This document shows positions 1 through 9,909 of a DNA stretch of 64,000 nt, piece after piece. The stretch covers positions 6,292,001 to 6,356,000 of the forward strand of contig JAWQUS010000009.1 of NCBI GenBank assembly GCA_036365455.1, in the 5' to 3' direction. The DNA comes from Macrosoma leucophasiata (lineage: Eukaryota; Arthropoda; Insecta; Lepidoptera; Hedylidae). The position numbers and the translations under genes are program-made. The notes under the pieces were generated by a model. The model saw only the letters and a list, made by a program, of their open reading frames with translations. It searched no databases and had not been told where the DNA came from. Within the stretch, counting starts at the first letter, position 1. Every line of letters starts with the position of its first letter.

Positions 1-513
1 TTGTTTTTTGAATTTCGTTTTCACTCACATTTTTTTCACGTTAAAACAAATGAGGATTTACAAGATATTTTTTAAAAGTTTATAAATTATTTTGTTGTGA
101 ACTGCCAATCACAGACTAATAACCAAGCTGCCAATGTCAACACCATTGTATTATTTACTTTTTTGCGTTGAACACTGGTCATTTTAGGACCCTTATGACT
201 TTGTCGAAATACAATCGATTTCAACCATCGATTGTTTTATTATCGATATTATTGAACAGCTAAGATGCTACACAATACTTTAAAATAGTCTTCGCTTATT
301 TTAGTAACGGCTGGCAGGTGCACCACACAAAACTTAACCTCAAATAACCAGAAGTTCATACTGCTTTTTTTTTCAAAACTCCTTTTAAATATATGTACCC
401 TTTTATTTTTTGCGCACGCATTACTTACCATATTGCCTATATTTTGGCGAGTAATCCCGTCGAGACGCAAGAAGGGCGAACTCTCATACAAAATTGGTCA
501 ATCACCTTTTGGT
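1..513. other. No recognisable gene or repeat
   Basis: AT-rich sequence. Only short ATCGAT-containing inverted repeats around 210-247 stand out. The open frames here lack any recognisable protein signature. Confidence 0.5.
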
Positions 514-597
514 TTTTATTTATTTATTTATTCTTCAACGCACATTGAGCTATGGCGGACTCAATACCTCATAGCATTCTCTCCCAGTCAACCATTG
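514..597 (-). mobile_element. LINE 3' end fragment
   Basis: Read on the minus strand this is a 'ggttgactggg...gaatgct...gtccgcc' block followed by a (AAAT)n tail. The same block and tail end the LINE at 859-1813. Only the 3' UTR end is present, as expected of a heavily 5'-truncated insertion. Confidence 0.6.
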
Positions 598-871
598 GGT
601 AATTGCAAAAGAAAAGAAGCAATAAAGGTGCAAAAATTAAAAGACAGTAGGTATGTAGATATCTTATAGATTTGCACAATAATGTCTTACCAAAAATGTG
701 AAATGTTTAGATGTTTTGTTTTTTCATAGCATATAACTATTGGACACATAGTGCATGTAAAAAAAATATTTTCATAACTTATATATTTTTATGCCATGAA
801 TGGGACATACAATGGGTTCTGCAAGTTATTTATGCAGATCTAATATATAAAATTCATAAAACGTAACAGCT

Positions 872-1405
872 TTGCTGCGGTCTCTCTATAGATTTAAAAA
901 CTTTTTACCAACTAGCACTAAAATACTACTGATTCAGTCTCTTGTATTGCCCATCATCGATTATGCTGATGTTTGCTTTCCGGATCTTTCCCAGGATCTT
1001 CTTAATAAATTGGATCGAATTTTAAATAACTGCATTCGCTTTATTTACGGACTTCGTAAATACGACCACATATCGTCTTTTCGTTCTAAGCTTAAGTGGC
1101 TTCCTATCCGGCAGCGACGGTCCGTCAGGATACTCTGCTTATTATTCTCCATATTAAACGATCCTAGTTCTCCTGATTATCTTAAACTCAATTTTAATTT
1201 TCTGGGCGCTTCTCATAGTCTTAATCTCCGTTCGTCGGAATCTCTATCTCTTCAAATTCCTTCTCACAGAACTGGTTTCATGGCCAACTCTTTCACAGTT
1301 TCGGTAATAAAGCTCTGGAATTCGCTACCCGTGGACATAAAAAAATCATCCAGTAGATTCTCATTTAAAAGAAAGCTCCGTGATTATTATCTCAAAATGC
1401 TTTGA
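872..1405 (+). pseudogene. LINE reverse transcriptase, C-terminal fragment (Jockey/CR1 group)
   Basis: About 177 codons, open to a natural stop, forming the region C-terminal to the polymerase core of a non-LTR retrotransposon RT. Landmarks are DYADVCF, FIYGLRKYDHIS, KLKWLPIRQRR and LWNSLP, all shared with the second copy at 38950-39552 in the same order. The catalytic FADD-type motif, the fingers and palm, and any endonuclease are missing, so the copy cannot be active. No internal stop or frameshift is visible in the remaining part, which suggests a fairly young insertion. The first codon is simply where the element is truncated. The exact clade (Jockey versus CR1) is not certain from this fragment. 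Confidence 0.8.
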
Positions 1406-1469
1406 GTTATTTTCTATAAAGGTTTGAATTTGATATTTCATTCTTACGTTGGTTTCATAATCAGACATA

Positions 1470-1476
<7 letters not shown>

Positions 1477-1514
<38 letters not shown>
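1477..1514. repeat. (AT)n microsatellite
   Basis: Nearly pure AT dinucleotide run with one GTGT interruption, inside the 3' UTR of the LINE. Confidence 0.9.
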
Positions 1515-1518
<4 letters not shown>

Positions 1519-1974
1519 ATAATATTATTTGTATTGTATATATAAGTAATATTTTTTTTTTGATGTAGGTATATATTTAATTATATCATTATTAAGTATG
1601 TGTTATCCTGTAACTCCATAATATTACTCCCATTGTTCTGTAAATTACTTTCAAAATGACTATTATGGCTTTTTATCTATTCTTGACGATTTTCCAAATG
1701 CACTACCATTCTTTGTTTTCCACACAACCCTTAGGTTGACTGGTAGAGAATGCTTTCTAGCATTAAGTCCGCCTCATGTACTTTGTTTGTGCAGAAAGTT
1801 TAAATAAATAAATAAAATTCATACTCCTCCGAAACGGCTTGAGTGATTTTGATGAAATTTTTTGTGCTTATCCGGTATCTATGAGAATCGGCCAACATCT
1901 ATTTTCCATAACATTTTTGGACATTTAATTTTTTTATACCTCTAAAGCGATACGAAGTTCCTCGGGGCAGCTAG

Positions 1975-2394
1975 TAATACATATATTTATCTAATATAAT
2001 AAAATATCTCCTTTATGACTAGCTCAATCGTGTAGACTACATTATATTACGTATTTTTTTAATTTGATTGAAAATGAAAAGTTTTCATATTTATATGGTC
2101 TTGGTCTATTGACATAAATTGTACAAAATTCAAGTAAATGCAGAGAAACATATTCGCTATGCGCAAGCGCCGCCGCCTAGTGAACGGCATGTAGCGTAAA
2201 CTTTACGTTCATAACTTGGTTTCACTTTTACTTTCTCAGTAACTCACTTGACTGCTTAGTTATTGTCTTCCTACATAGATGGCGTAGTTTGAGTATATTT
2301 TTTATTTTGTATTTATGCTCTATGTATCAAACTTACTTATCTACTATTATTTAACCAAAATTTATGAATCATGAGACCAGAGCAATAAAGGTAT
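1975..2394. other. No recognisable feature
   Basis: Unassigned AT-rich sequence between the Helitron and a MITE-E fragment. Confidence 0.5.
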
Positions 2395-2482
2395 TTGTGA
2401 GTTTCGTAGTGATAGACGATTTTGGCTGTGTGTGTCTCACAAATTTCCTCCCGCAAAAATTACAGAATGTTTTGCTTCTCAC
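2395..2482 (-). mobile_element. MITE-E internal fragment
   Basis: The text 'gtgagtttcgtagt.atagacgatttt' through 'agaatgttttgc' matches the interior of the MITE-E copy at 48946-49238 in the same orientation. Both ends are missing. Confidence 0.6.
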
Positions 2483-2509
2483 AGAAAAAATCCACTAACA
2501 GCTTTTTTT

Positions 2510-2578
2510 TCCAATTTGGGGATCAAACCCAGGACTTCATGCTTCAGCATCGGTATTACAATCACTGGATTAACTACT
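2510..2578 (-). mobile_element. tRNA-like SINE head remnant
   Basis: On the minus strand a B-box-like 'ggtttgatcccc' follows a degenerate tRNA-like stretch. It directly abuts the RTE fragment. The family is not resolved. Confidence 0.35.
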
Positions 2579-2808
2579 GTCATCATTTCAGCCAAAATAC
2601 GTCCACTGCTGGACAAAGGTCTCCAAAGATTGAAACAACGAACGGTCCCGAGTCCTGGGCCGCCCTCATCCAGCGATTCCCCGCAATCATCACCAGGTCG
2701 TCGGTCCACCTCGTGGTTGCCTGCCTATGCATCATCTTCCGGTACGCGGCCGCCACTCGAGAACTCTTCTGCCCCAACGGCCGTCAGTTATTGGAGCTTT
2801 GTGCCTAA
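2579..2808 (-). pseudogene. RTE-type LINE, 3' terminal ORF fragment
   Basis: The minus strand encodes TRWTDDLV.IAGNRWMRAAQD, then CPAVDVFWLK and the ATGATG repeat region. This is the C-terminal tail typical of insect RTE-like endonuclease/reverse transcriptases. Only the extreme C-terminus is present and it is broken between frames. The same tail occurs on the plus strand at 5516-5905. It is a dead 5'-truncated copy. Confidence 0.65.
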
Positions 2809-3296
2809 CTACTACTACCTAACTACTTGGTCTCCATATATTATCTATGAGTTAATATGAGATTAAATTCCGAGCTACGCGACACTGTCGCGGCAGCAAT
2901 GCAATAGAAAATAGAGAAAAATGGTGCTACGGCAGCACTGCTACATGCTGCCGTGTTCGGAATCGTACCTTAAGTCAGTTTAAAATGCGTACTATTTAGC
3001 TTTGTACCACCATTCTATGTATAGCCTATAGCATGTGCTGTACACTATTATTTTTTGCTTCCTCCCCAACAGCCTGTCACTCAATTTGTACTAAATTATC
3101 AGATGAACATAGTTAATAGGATCCAACAAAAACATAATTAAGTAATTAAATCTATGTGTTTTCTAATTAAGATCATGACTGGTGTATTGATGATACTGAA
3201 TCATAGAGCAACACGGGCCACCAGCCGCCCGGGGGAGTAGCGATAGCGTTTATTACTGATGCAAAGCAGTCTGTAATTTTTTGCGGGAGGGCAGTG

Positions 3297-3297
3297 T

Positions 3298-3329
<32 letters not shown>
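3297..3329. repeat. (AC)n microsatellite
   Basis: Pure AC run inside MITE-E copy 1. Other copies have degenerate GTGT/ACAC at the same place, so it expanded from the element's own sequence. Confidence 0.9.
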
Positions 3330-3333
<4 letters not shown>

Positions 3334-3405
3334 AAATCGTCTATTAGTACGAAACTCACACCTTGACTTTAACAAAATATATATACAATTTCACGCACAC
3401 ATTTA

Positions 3406-3573
3406 GGCTACTTTCATTCTGCAGCGTGTCGTAGGTCGCGTGCGCGCGCGATTGGTGCAATTTGTATGAAGCTCCATAGTGGCTTTCATTGTGCCGCATG
3501 CTTGCCGGTAGGGTTTTTGTACTGCGTGTCGCCGGTCTCGCCACACGCGACACGCTGCAGAATGAACAGAGCC
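3406..3573. mobile_element. Harbinger-like MITE nested in MITE-E
   Basis: A 168-bp insert begins GGCTACTTTCATTCTGCAG and ends as an imperfect inverted copy of that, with the shared core cattctgcagcgtgtcg. It is flanked by TTA (3403-3405, 3574-3576). A 3-bp TWA duplication and GG-starting ends fit PIF/Harbinger. The insert is absent from the other two MITE-E copies, which confirms its borders. Confidence 0.7.
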
Positions 3574-3863
3574 TTAAACATCTCGGGCCACTTGGGCTTG
3601 TACCTACTTTGTCAGAGGGTAAAGCCTGCATATGGCTACTCCCCTCCGGTCCGCCGCGGCCGGTGGCCCGTGTTGCTCTATGTACTGAACGGTTCAATTT
3701 GACGTGGTGTTAATATCCTCCGCCAGTTTTTGTGGGTATAACAGATGGACTTACTTCACTAACGGTTTGATAATAATATCAATATTGAAATAGAGACATC
3801 TACAGTAATAATATAGGGCATAGTGTACTTATTTTGCTATATCTTGAAGTAAAATTTTATTTT

Positions 3864-3952
3864 TATATGTATCTTCACGCCAAGTTCCTTACGGGGAAAG
3901 GCAGAAAGTGTGGAGCGCCAGAAATCCCGGTGACACATCACCCGTGCACCAA
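3864..3952 (+). repeat. Dispersed repeat D
   Basis: Degenerate copy of a block reading 'cttcacgccaggtccctaac' then 'gcagagagtgtagagcgcca' and 'atatcccggt'. Other copies are at 23873, 25087, 25699, 54964 and 56970. Confidence 0.6.
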
Positions 3953-4056
3953 AATATTATTCTCTTCTCAATACTCTCATGTTATAAATTGTTGATTGTA
4001 TCTATTTTTGATCAATGCATCAATAAAGATGCTTTATCATTTATCACTAATAGAAT

Positions 4057-4250
4057 TGTTCCTTTCCCTAAAAGTTTTCCAGAGCCACCCTCTGAGTTTG
4101 GTTATATGCCCGGATATGTCAATAGGGTCCTCACTTATTAAATGGGCCAATAAACTTAATCTGCCAATCGTGGGTGTTTGCAAATATACTTGAATGCATA
4201 CATTTATCTCTCCCTATTTTCGGAGAATACAGGCGTGACGTTACATAAAA
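4057..4250 (+). mobile_element. SINE-B, degenerate 3' half
   Basis: Aligns by eye with the body and 3' end of the SINE-B copy at 53960-54271: 'tgcccggatatgtcaa', 'aatcgtgggtgtttgc', 'ttgaatgcat', 'acaggcgtga.gttac'. The head is lost. Confidence 0.6.
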
Positions 4251-4259
4251 AAGACTCCA

Positions 4260-4890
4260 ATGAATTAAAGACCTCCTTGTTTCAGTCAATTAGGTATGAA
4301 GTAACAGTAGTATCACCTTATGTGGTACAATGTCCAACTATGGTACAATATCACGCTGATAACGATGAATACTAATGATATCAGACAGTAAATTATAAAA
4401 CAAAAGCCAATCCGTTATGTTCTTCATCCTTAGTGGCATTAATTAGAACTGTTAACCAAGATCGTTTGTGATACCGCAAGCGATGACTTGTCCTTGTCTG
4501 TTATATCTCAATAAAAAGGGATGACGATAGCATCTTTAATAACCAATCTTTCACCTTTTAAAAAGCGATTAGGATTGATTCATGCAAAGTCGATGCGTCA
4601 TTAGATAACTGAAGAATTTGATATATCCGGACGGAACGTATATTGTACTGTACTGAAAAAAAGATACTTTTGTGGGAGTGCTTCCTCGAGATTTTTTTGC
4701 AAAACAAGGTTGCAGTTCACATTGTTGTTAAGTGATGACTGTAGGTATGCTTGTTTTATTACTTCATAACATAAAAAAGAGTACGACCGCAAGGCCTGTG
4801 ACTGGATTTCTACCACCGGTAGTACAACGTTTTTAATAATTTTTCCAAAACTGCAAAATGCCAAAATATTAGCAACGCAAAAAAGTATTT
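4260..4890. other. Mostly unrecognised; SINE-A tail remnant near 4700-4750
   Basis: 'gcagttcacattgttgttaa' and 'gtgatgactgta' are a minus-strand SINE-A tail relic. The rest matches nothing I recognise. The minus-strand open frame across 4601-4864 contains this relic and is not a credible gene. Confidence 0.5.
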
Positions 4891-4894
4891 CCTA

Positions 4895-5135
4895 TCTATA
4901 TATACAAAAATCAATTGCTGTTCGTTAGTCTCGCTAAAACTCGAGAACGGCGGGACCGTCCGTTTCGTGATTTTTGAAAGTCCAGGGAAGGTTTAAAAAG
5001 TAAGAAAATATGAAATAATTGAAGGGAAATAGTAAAAACCACAATTTCATTTTCCCATACAAATAGTCCGTATCTATCAAACCTTTGACACATTATTTCA
5101 ATCTGAGGCAATACGAAAATTGTCCAGTCAGCTAG
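4895..5135 (+). mobile_element. Non-autonomous Helitron
   Basis: Begins A|TCTATATATACAAAAATC and ends CAGTCAGCTAG|T. The internal text 'ttgctgttcgttagtctcgc' through 'cctttgacacattatttca' recurs at 15636-15864. No coding sequence. Confidence 0.7.
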
Positions 5136-5515
5136 TATAATTATATTTCTCTCTTTAATATTAATTTATATAGATTTATAATTTCTTTTGTCGCTAAAGA
5201 TCATTGCACCGGGTTATTCGTCATCTCCCGGAACATTTTAAACTTTTTCACTCGTCATTTGCAAACAACTCGAGTACGTATCGAGATTCACGATGATCGA
5301 GTAAATTTACGAGTTCAATACGATGCATGGTAAATGTATTGTGTAGGTGCTTTAACTTGTAGGGTGCTTTTTGCAATGATGACGTCATTGTAATGCGCGG
5401 TTGTTAATTTGAATAGTGTACCGATTCGGTCAAACATAATTTGTTACAAGAATCGTATTTGATGCAGGTAAGGGAGATTTTAGCCGGGTCCTAAATACTA
5501 AGGGCTATTTTACCT
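5136..5515. other. No gene; CRE-like palindrome
   Basis: Contains TGACGTCA at 5380-5387 within a longer near-palindrome. A perfect CRE octamer is common by chance at this scale, so no promoter is claimed. Confidence 0.4.
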
Positions 5516-5905
5516 ATGGCCCTCATAAAAAGGCTCAAGGTCACTCAGAGAGCAATGGAGAGGGAGGGCTACGGAGTTTCTCTGCGAATCAGAAATGAAG
5601 AGATCCGCATGAGAACCAAAGTAACCGACAAAGCCCACCGAATAGCGAAACTCAAGTGGTAGTGGACAATGCACATAGCTCGCTGAACTGACGGCCGTTG
5701 GAGCAGAAGGGTTATGGAGTGGTGACCGCGTGCCGGAAGACTAAGTGTAGGCAGGACACCCACGAGGTGGAATGACAACTTAGTTAAGGTCGCGCGCAAT
5801 CGTTGGATGCGGCCTAGGACAATTCATTGTGGCAATTTTTGGGGGAGGCCTTTGTCCAGACGTTGACGTCTTTTGGCTGAAATGATGATGATGATGACAT
5901 TTCAC
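5516..5905 (+). pseudogene. RTE-type LINE reverse transcriptase, C-terminal remnant
   Basis: One frame reads RAMEREGYGVSLR, TKVTDKAHRIAKLKW, HIAR, TDGRWSRRVMEW, PRAGRLSVGRTPTRW, LVKVARNRWMR and then the 'gctgaaatgatgatgatgat' 3' end. This order is characteristic of insect RTE-like LINE C-termini. Three in-frame stops interrupt it: TAG where the family has Gln, and two TGA where it has Arg. All three are explained by C-to-T changes. The polymerase core is absent. It is a dead, 5'-truncated copy older than the intact-frame fragments elsewhere in the window. Confidence 0.75.
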
Positions 5906-6604
5906 GGGGATACCATGGCCATACTTGTACTGTGCCATGGCGGCGCAACCAGTCGCGCCACTGGACACCAGTTGGGCATCAGTCCATGAGCTACCAAAAC
6001 TAGAGAGACATCAGAGTTGCCAAATGAAAAATAATATTACGTTTCTTGTGTACAATACAATGAATATGTTTAATAAAATGTTTTAAAACATTCTATGTCA
6101 TTGTATCTCAAGATACTAAAATTGAAATAAAACTATTTTTACGGATTGATGAAAGTCACAAAAACCTGAGCTCTCATCATTTTTTTTCTGAATTTTGTGA
6201 CTATAAGTTTCCTAACTCCAGCGTTTCTAGCCCGATATTAAATACACTAACTTCTAAAGGCTTTTATTTTTGTTTTTATAAAAGTGTAAGAATTGTAACT
6301 CAACTATCCAATAATGCAATACCGTCGTTTTCAATAAATAAAAAATAAACAACGTTGCACAGGTTTCATACATTACGAGGGTCCCAAAACATGTCTTACC
6401 TGCCCCTATAACCCATTGAACATGTAGTACTTTTGACGCAACTACACTTGTAAACGTAGGCGTAAAATAGTCGATGCCAATACATGCAATATATCTCTTC
6501 TTCAATGTAGCCGAGTTCAACAAGAAATCGTAGAGATTTTTAATATGAAGCAATAGTAACATTCAGCAACTTTATTTGGGGTTAATGTATAAGGGAGCAG
6601 CTCG
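5906..6604. other. No recognisable gene or repeat
   Basis: AT-rich. The minus-strand open frames here show no recognisable motif. Confidence 0.5.
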
Positions 6605-6872
6605 AGGGAGGAGCTCGAGGGCGTAAGCACCACCGCATTACAATACAATACAAAACTCTTTATTCGGTCAGAAAGAGACAAAAAAAGACACAGAACATCC
6701 ATAAAAAAAGTAAAATAATAAAGAAAAGGAATAAAAAAAAAGGTTTAAAAAAAAGGACACAGCATTAACAAATAACAACACAAAAAAAAAACATGTTGCA
6801 ATGGGTAGTTAAAAGAAGAAGTTATGAGTGCGTATAGGCTACAGTCATCACTGAACATCAATGTGAACTGTA
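6605..6872 (+). mobile_element. Scrambled SINE-A and LINE-tail fragments
   Basis: 6605-6640 matches the SINE-A head ('agctcgagggcgtaagcacc'). 6632-6702 resembles a minus-strand LINE tail ('actctttatt' plus A-rich text). 6825-6872 matches the SINE-A tail ('ataggctacagtcatcac'). This may be one SINE-A copy split by a LINE end. Confidence 0.4.
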
Positions 6873-7024
6873 GATAACTGCAACTAGAAATCAAATGTTT
6901 CAGAGGAAAGGAAAGAGATATTTTATAAAAAATAAAGGATTCAGGTGCATTGTCATTCCTGGTGCTTTCATCCGAAAAATAGACACAAACTTCAATAAGA
7001 ATATTCTCAATATCAGTCAATGTA

Positions 7025-7090
7025 CGGCCCGGGGATCAAACTTAGAACTCCAAAGCTAGTAGCGGCCTACCACAGCGTTTCCTTGGGCCT
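7025..7090 (-). mobile_element. SINE-B head remnant
   Basis: The minus strand gives 'gtggtaggccgctactagct' and a B-box-like 'gtttgatcccc', resembling the tRNA-like head of SINE-B. Confidence 0.45.
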
Positions 7091-7245
7091 GTAAAAAGTC
7101 ATGTAATCCTTGTCCATGGTGTAAGGAACAATTTTGTAAGTCAGATTAAGAATCTGCCTTGATTGTTGAAAAAATATTCTCCCTTAAATCTTATAGTGCA
7201 AAATTGTGTTCGATTACTATATAACCTTTGCACGCAGGTCAGAAA

Positions 7246-7782
7246 TAGGGTTGCCACCTCTCCCGGAATTCCGGGAGCATCCCGCATTCAAGCTCTAAAA
7301 ATTAAAATCTCCCGGCTCCCGGAAGGAATTTAAAATATACTAAATTCTCCCGGAATAACAAGTTGTTCGAAAGCGATGTCGAAACGGCTAAGAGCGTCGT
7401 TAATACTCGGCAGCATTCTTGCAGCCTTCTCGCCACTATCTCGCCACTGATGCCACTACTCGCCAGTGGGTAGTTAGCTAGTTTCGTATTAACTGATTCG
7501 CGTGCGTGGAGGTACCTCTACTTTATTTTATTGTCTCTTTCTGAGCCACGTGCGGAGAGATTGCGTCGTCTTTGTCTCACTCATTTTCGTCCCTCATTTT
7601 TTTGTTATAAGTTTCATTCGTTCGCTTATTAGTCTGTACTAACAGCAATCCATGCACTTGTGTCGTATTTTGATTAAATTCAATTATTTCTATGCTGTTA
7701 TTAATTCAAAATAAAGCAAAAAGTTAATATATTCAATGTTTGTTTTCTCCCGGATTTAGACAGCTAAGAGGTGGTAACCCTA
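7246..7782. mobile_element. hAT-like MITE, 537 bp
   Basis: Terminal inverted repeats TAGGGTTGCCACCTCT / AGAGGTGGTAACCCTA with one mismatch, flanked by a perfect 8-bp duplication GTCAGAAA (7238-7245, 7783-7790). Subterminal 'ctcccgga' motifs occur near both ends. The interior has no transposase frame. The 8-bp TSD assigns it to the hAT superfamily. Confidence 0.85.
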
Positions 7783-8262
7783 GTCAGAAATAACAGACGT
7801 TAATGGCTACAAAAAAGTGAATTAACGAACTAAAAGTGTTATTTTTGTACCCAATCAACGGTAAACACAAATAAATAGAATTAAATGTTCGACATTGTCC
7901 GCCTTTTAACCAAACGGAGTTAGTGTAGCTAGAACTAATTTATAATTTGCGTTATCAGAATCGATAAGCAAACAATGCTTTCAAGATAAAGGGAGTTAAG
8001 TGAAAATTTATGTTTTAATAGTGGAATATGTTCTCTTTTTAATTACGTTTGAAATAGTTTAAACGCGAAAGTGTTCGTGTTCGTATTTGCATTTCGGAGT
8101 TGTTTGTTCACAGCCGATGTTAGTGTTGCTAGAATTTTAATTAGTTTTATATGTGAGCTGAGTGCAATTTTTACTTTCTTTTGTGTTGGATGATCTTTTT
8201 AGATTAGAAATCATTGAATACAATTTTATTTATGCACTACGAGATTGGTACCGCAAAATTTT

Positions 8263-8335
8263 AAGAAAATGGAAAAATCCCAATAGTACCAGAGATAAAG
8301 GACTTTACACCATTATCTCTGATAACTGAATTAAA
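8263..8335 (-). mobile_element. SINE-B body fragment
   Basis: 'aaaatggaaaaatcccaata' followed by 'ccagagataa' and 'tatctctgataac' matches the middle of SINE-B on the minus strand. Confidence 0.6.
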
Positions 8336-8654
8336 TGCTCATGTTTGTAATTGAGTGCACCTATATACGATATACGATTCTGTGCAAAAAGTGTATTTTT
8401 ATCTTTCCAGTCAAGTTACAAATGTAACGGATCAACCACAAATAAATTATTTACTAATCTATAAAAACAGTATGTTACGGATTTTTATTTGCTGTATCAT
8501 CATTCGAATGACTGTTCGTGACGGAATTTATCAGTGACAAGGAGAATGTGAAGAAATAAACAAACACTCACTTTTGGAAATCATTAAACAAAGATTTTAT
8601 TCACCATTCGTTATTCAAACTTGGCCGAATTTTATACATAATATAACAAGACAC

Positions 8655-8852
8655 GTCGGAATGCTCGGCGTCTGGACGTCCGGCATCGGGACGCTCGGCG
8701 TCGGGACGCTAGGCGTCAGGACGGTAAGCGTCGGGACCCTCAGCGTCGGGACGCTCGGCGACTAGGCGCTCGGCGTCGGGACGCTCGGTGAAGAGGCGCG
8801 AGGCGTCGGGACGCTTGTCGTTGGGACGCGTGACGTCGAGACGCTCGGCACA
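8655..8852. repeat. GC-rich 15-bp minisatellite
   Basis: About 13 imperfect copies of GGGACGCTCGGCGTC, CpG-rich inside AT-rich DNA. Both strands stay open because the period is a multiple of three, giving VGTLG-like and ERPDA-like repeats. I read these as by-products of the repeat rather than as a gene. Confidence 0.85.
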
Positions 8853-8859
8853 ACGGTAC

Positions 8860-8935
8860 GACGACCTGGGTAGCTTAGTGGCCGAGCGATTGAAGTATGA
8901 TCCAGAGGTCATAAGTTTAAGCTGAAGTTGATTTT
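8860..8935 (+). mobile_element. Possible tRNA-derived SINE head
   Basis: 'gggtagcttagtggccgagc' resembles a pol III A box, with a tRNA-like 3' half ending 'cataagtttaagc'. Degenerate and with no second copy seen, so weak. Confidence 0.3.
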
Positions 8936-9018
8936 TTGCATTCCATTTTGTTTATCCTATGGGTGGTCATTAAGAAGATGATCCATCGAGGTCATATTAA
9001 AGTGACTCTGTATGATCT

Positions 9019-9453
9019 TTAACAAATACCGCCAATCACAAAACGTTTTCGTACCCATATCAAATTTAACATTTTATTTAGATTTCCTGCATTGTGATTC
9101 TGATTCGCATTATCGATAAAACTCGTGGTTGATAACCTAAAGCTGTCTTGACTCTTAAATAGATTTTTTGTATGTATATAATTGATTGATATGCAAGCAG
9201 GACGTTTGGTGTGTTCAAAAATTCGAAAACATAAAATTTTTATTTGCTGATTATGAACTATTTTTTTTTCTTCGTTATAAGGAAGGAAAAAGACAACATG
9301 AAAAAAAAATATACCTACAACTTTTACAATATTGTTGTGTGGTTTATTGGTAGTGGAAGGTACACTTATAGGTATATCCATTTTAAAAATAAATAAAATA
9401 ATATAAATATTTTGGGACATATAGAATTTAGAAGAAACGTATTTTTTTCCCAT
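9019..9453 (-). CDS. Unrecognised 144-codon open frame, probably spurious
   Basis: ATG-initiated (context CAAAAATGG) and ending in TAA. The product is rich in Asn, Ile, Phe and Lys, which mirrors the AT-rich base composition. I recognise no domain, there is no convincing signal peptide, and no neighbouring exon or promoter is visible. A frame this long is uncommon by chance but not exceptional in AT-rich DNA when stops happen to be sparse. Listed only because it is the longest frame outside known repeats. Confidence 0.12.
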   Translation of the reverse strand: MGKKYVSSKFYMSQNIYIILFIFKMDIPISVPSTTNKPHNNIVKVVGIFFFHVVFFLPYNEEKKIVHNQQIKILCFRIFEHTKRPACISINYIHTKNLFKSQDSFRLSTTSFIDNANQNHNAGNLNKMLNLIWVRKRFVIGGIC

Positions 9454-9710
9454 TTTTGTGATTTGAACCCTTTGTGCCCGATTCCTACTCGCACATGACC
9501 AGTTTTTATACTGTCATGTAAAAGTCGCTCACAACCATAGTCTGTGAATACTGCATCAACTTATATCGAAGGTTACAATGTGCATGCGTTACTACCCCTG
9601 AGGCTGAGAGAGCTAAACGCAAGCAACCTTCATTACAAAAAAATTGTGTAATGATATTCAACTGTATTCATTGAGCGTTTACTTTTTTTATCTGTCAAAC
9701 AACATTATTG

Positions 9711-9835
9711 GTTAGGATCCCACTGCAGAATGATTTCTTTCATCCAGATATGCTGCAAACCTGATTTTTACGTATATTTATGATCTAGAAAATATAATCA
9801 TTGCCTATCAAAATGTGGCCGCTAGTATTTTTAAT
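9711..9835 (+). repeat. Dispersed repeat K, copy 1
   Basis: About 125 bp starting 'ttaggatcccactgcagaat' and passing through 'tatgctgcaaac' and 'tggccgc'. It recurs at 42441-42568 in the same orientation. Noncoding and of unknown class. It lies just upstream of the mariner remnant. Confidence 0.7.
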
Positions 9836-9909
9836 TAAATTATTTTATCTTTAACAGCCCGAAACGCTTATTTGCGGTCAGTTTAATTTGCCTCCCGTAT
9901 ATCATATTA

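Larger units (their letters stand above)
859..1813 (+). mobile_element. 5'-truncated non-LTR retrotransposon with TSD
   Basis: The insertion is bounded by a 10-bp direct repeat, aaaattcata, at 849-858 and 1814-1823. It holds the C-terminal part of a reverse transcriptase ORF, a 3' UTR with an (AT)n run, and a (TAAA)n tail. The 5' truncation, A-rich tail and short target duplication are typical of target-primed reverse transcription. Confidence 0.8.
839..1974 (+). mobile_element. Non-autonomous Helitron, interrupted by a LINE
   Basis: The element starts A|TCTAATATATAAAATTC and ends GGGGCAGCTAG|T, which fits Helitron ends (5'-TC, 3'-CTRR, insertion between A and T). The text after the interruption ('cctccgaaacggcttgagtg') matches the 5' part of the minus-strand Helitron end at 50735-50835. 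Without the LINE the element would be only about 180 bp, with no Rep/helicase coding. Confidence 0.7.
3202..3682 (+). mobile_element. MITE-E copy 1, hAT-like
   Basis: A perfect 21-bp terminal inverted repeat begins catagagcaacacgggcc and ends with its complement. The flanks are tactgaat (3194-3201) and tactgaac (3683-3690), an 8-bp duplication with one difference, which suggests a hAT-type transposase. It is longer than its relatives at 48946-49238 and 63369-63667 because of the insertion at 3406-3573. No coding capacity. Confidence 0.75.

Noticed and set aside
2422..2860. Overlapping 128- and 142-codon plus frames
   Set aside because: Antisense of an RTE 3' end joined to a MITE-E fragment.
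5380..5387. CRE (TGACGTCA) as an active promoter element
   Set aside because: No TATA, initiator, exon or composition change nearby.
8655..8852. CRISPR-like array
   Set aside because: Direct tandem units with no spacers, in a eukaryotic context.
8709..8912. ERPDA-type repetitive protein
   Set aside because: By-product of the 15-bp minisatellite, which is open on both strands.
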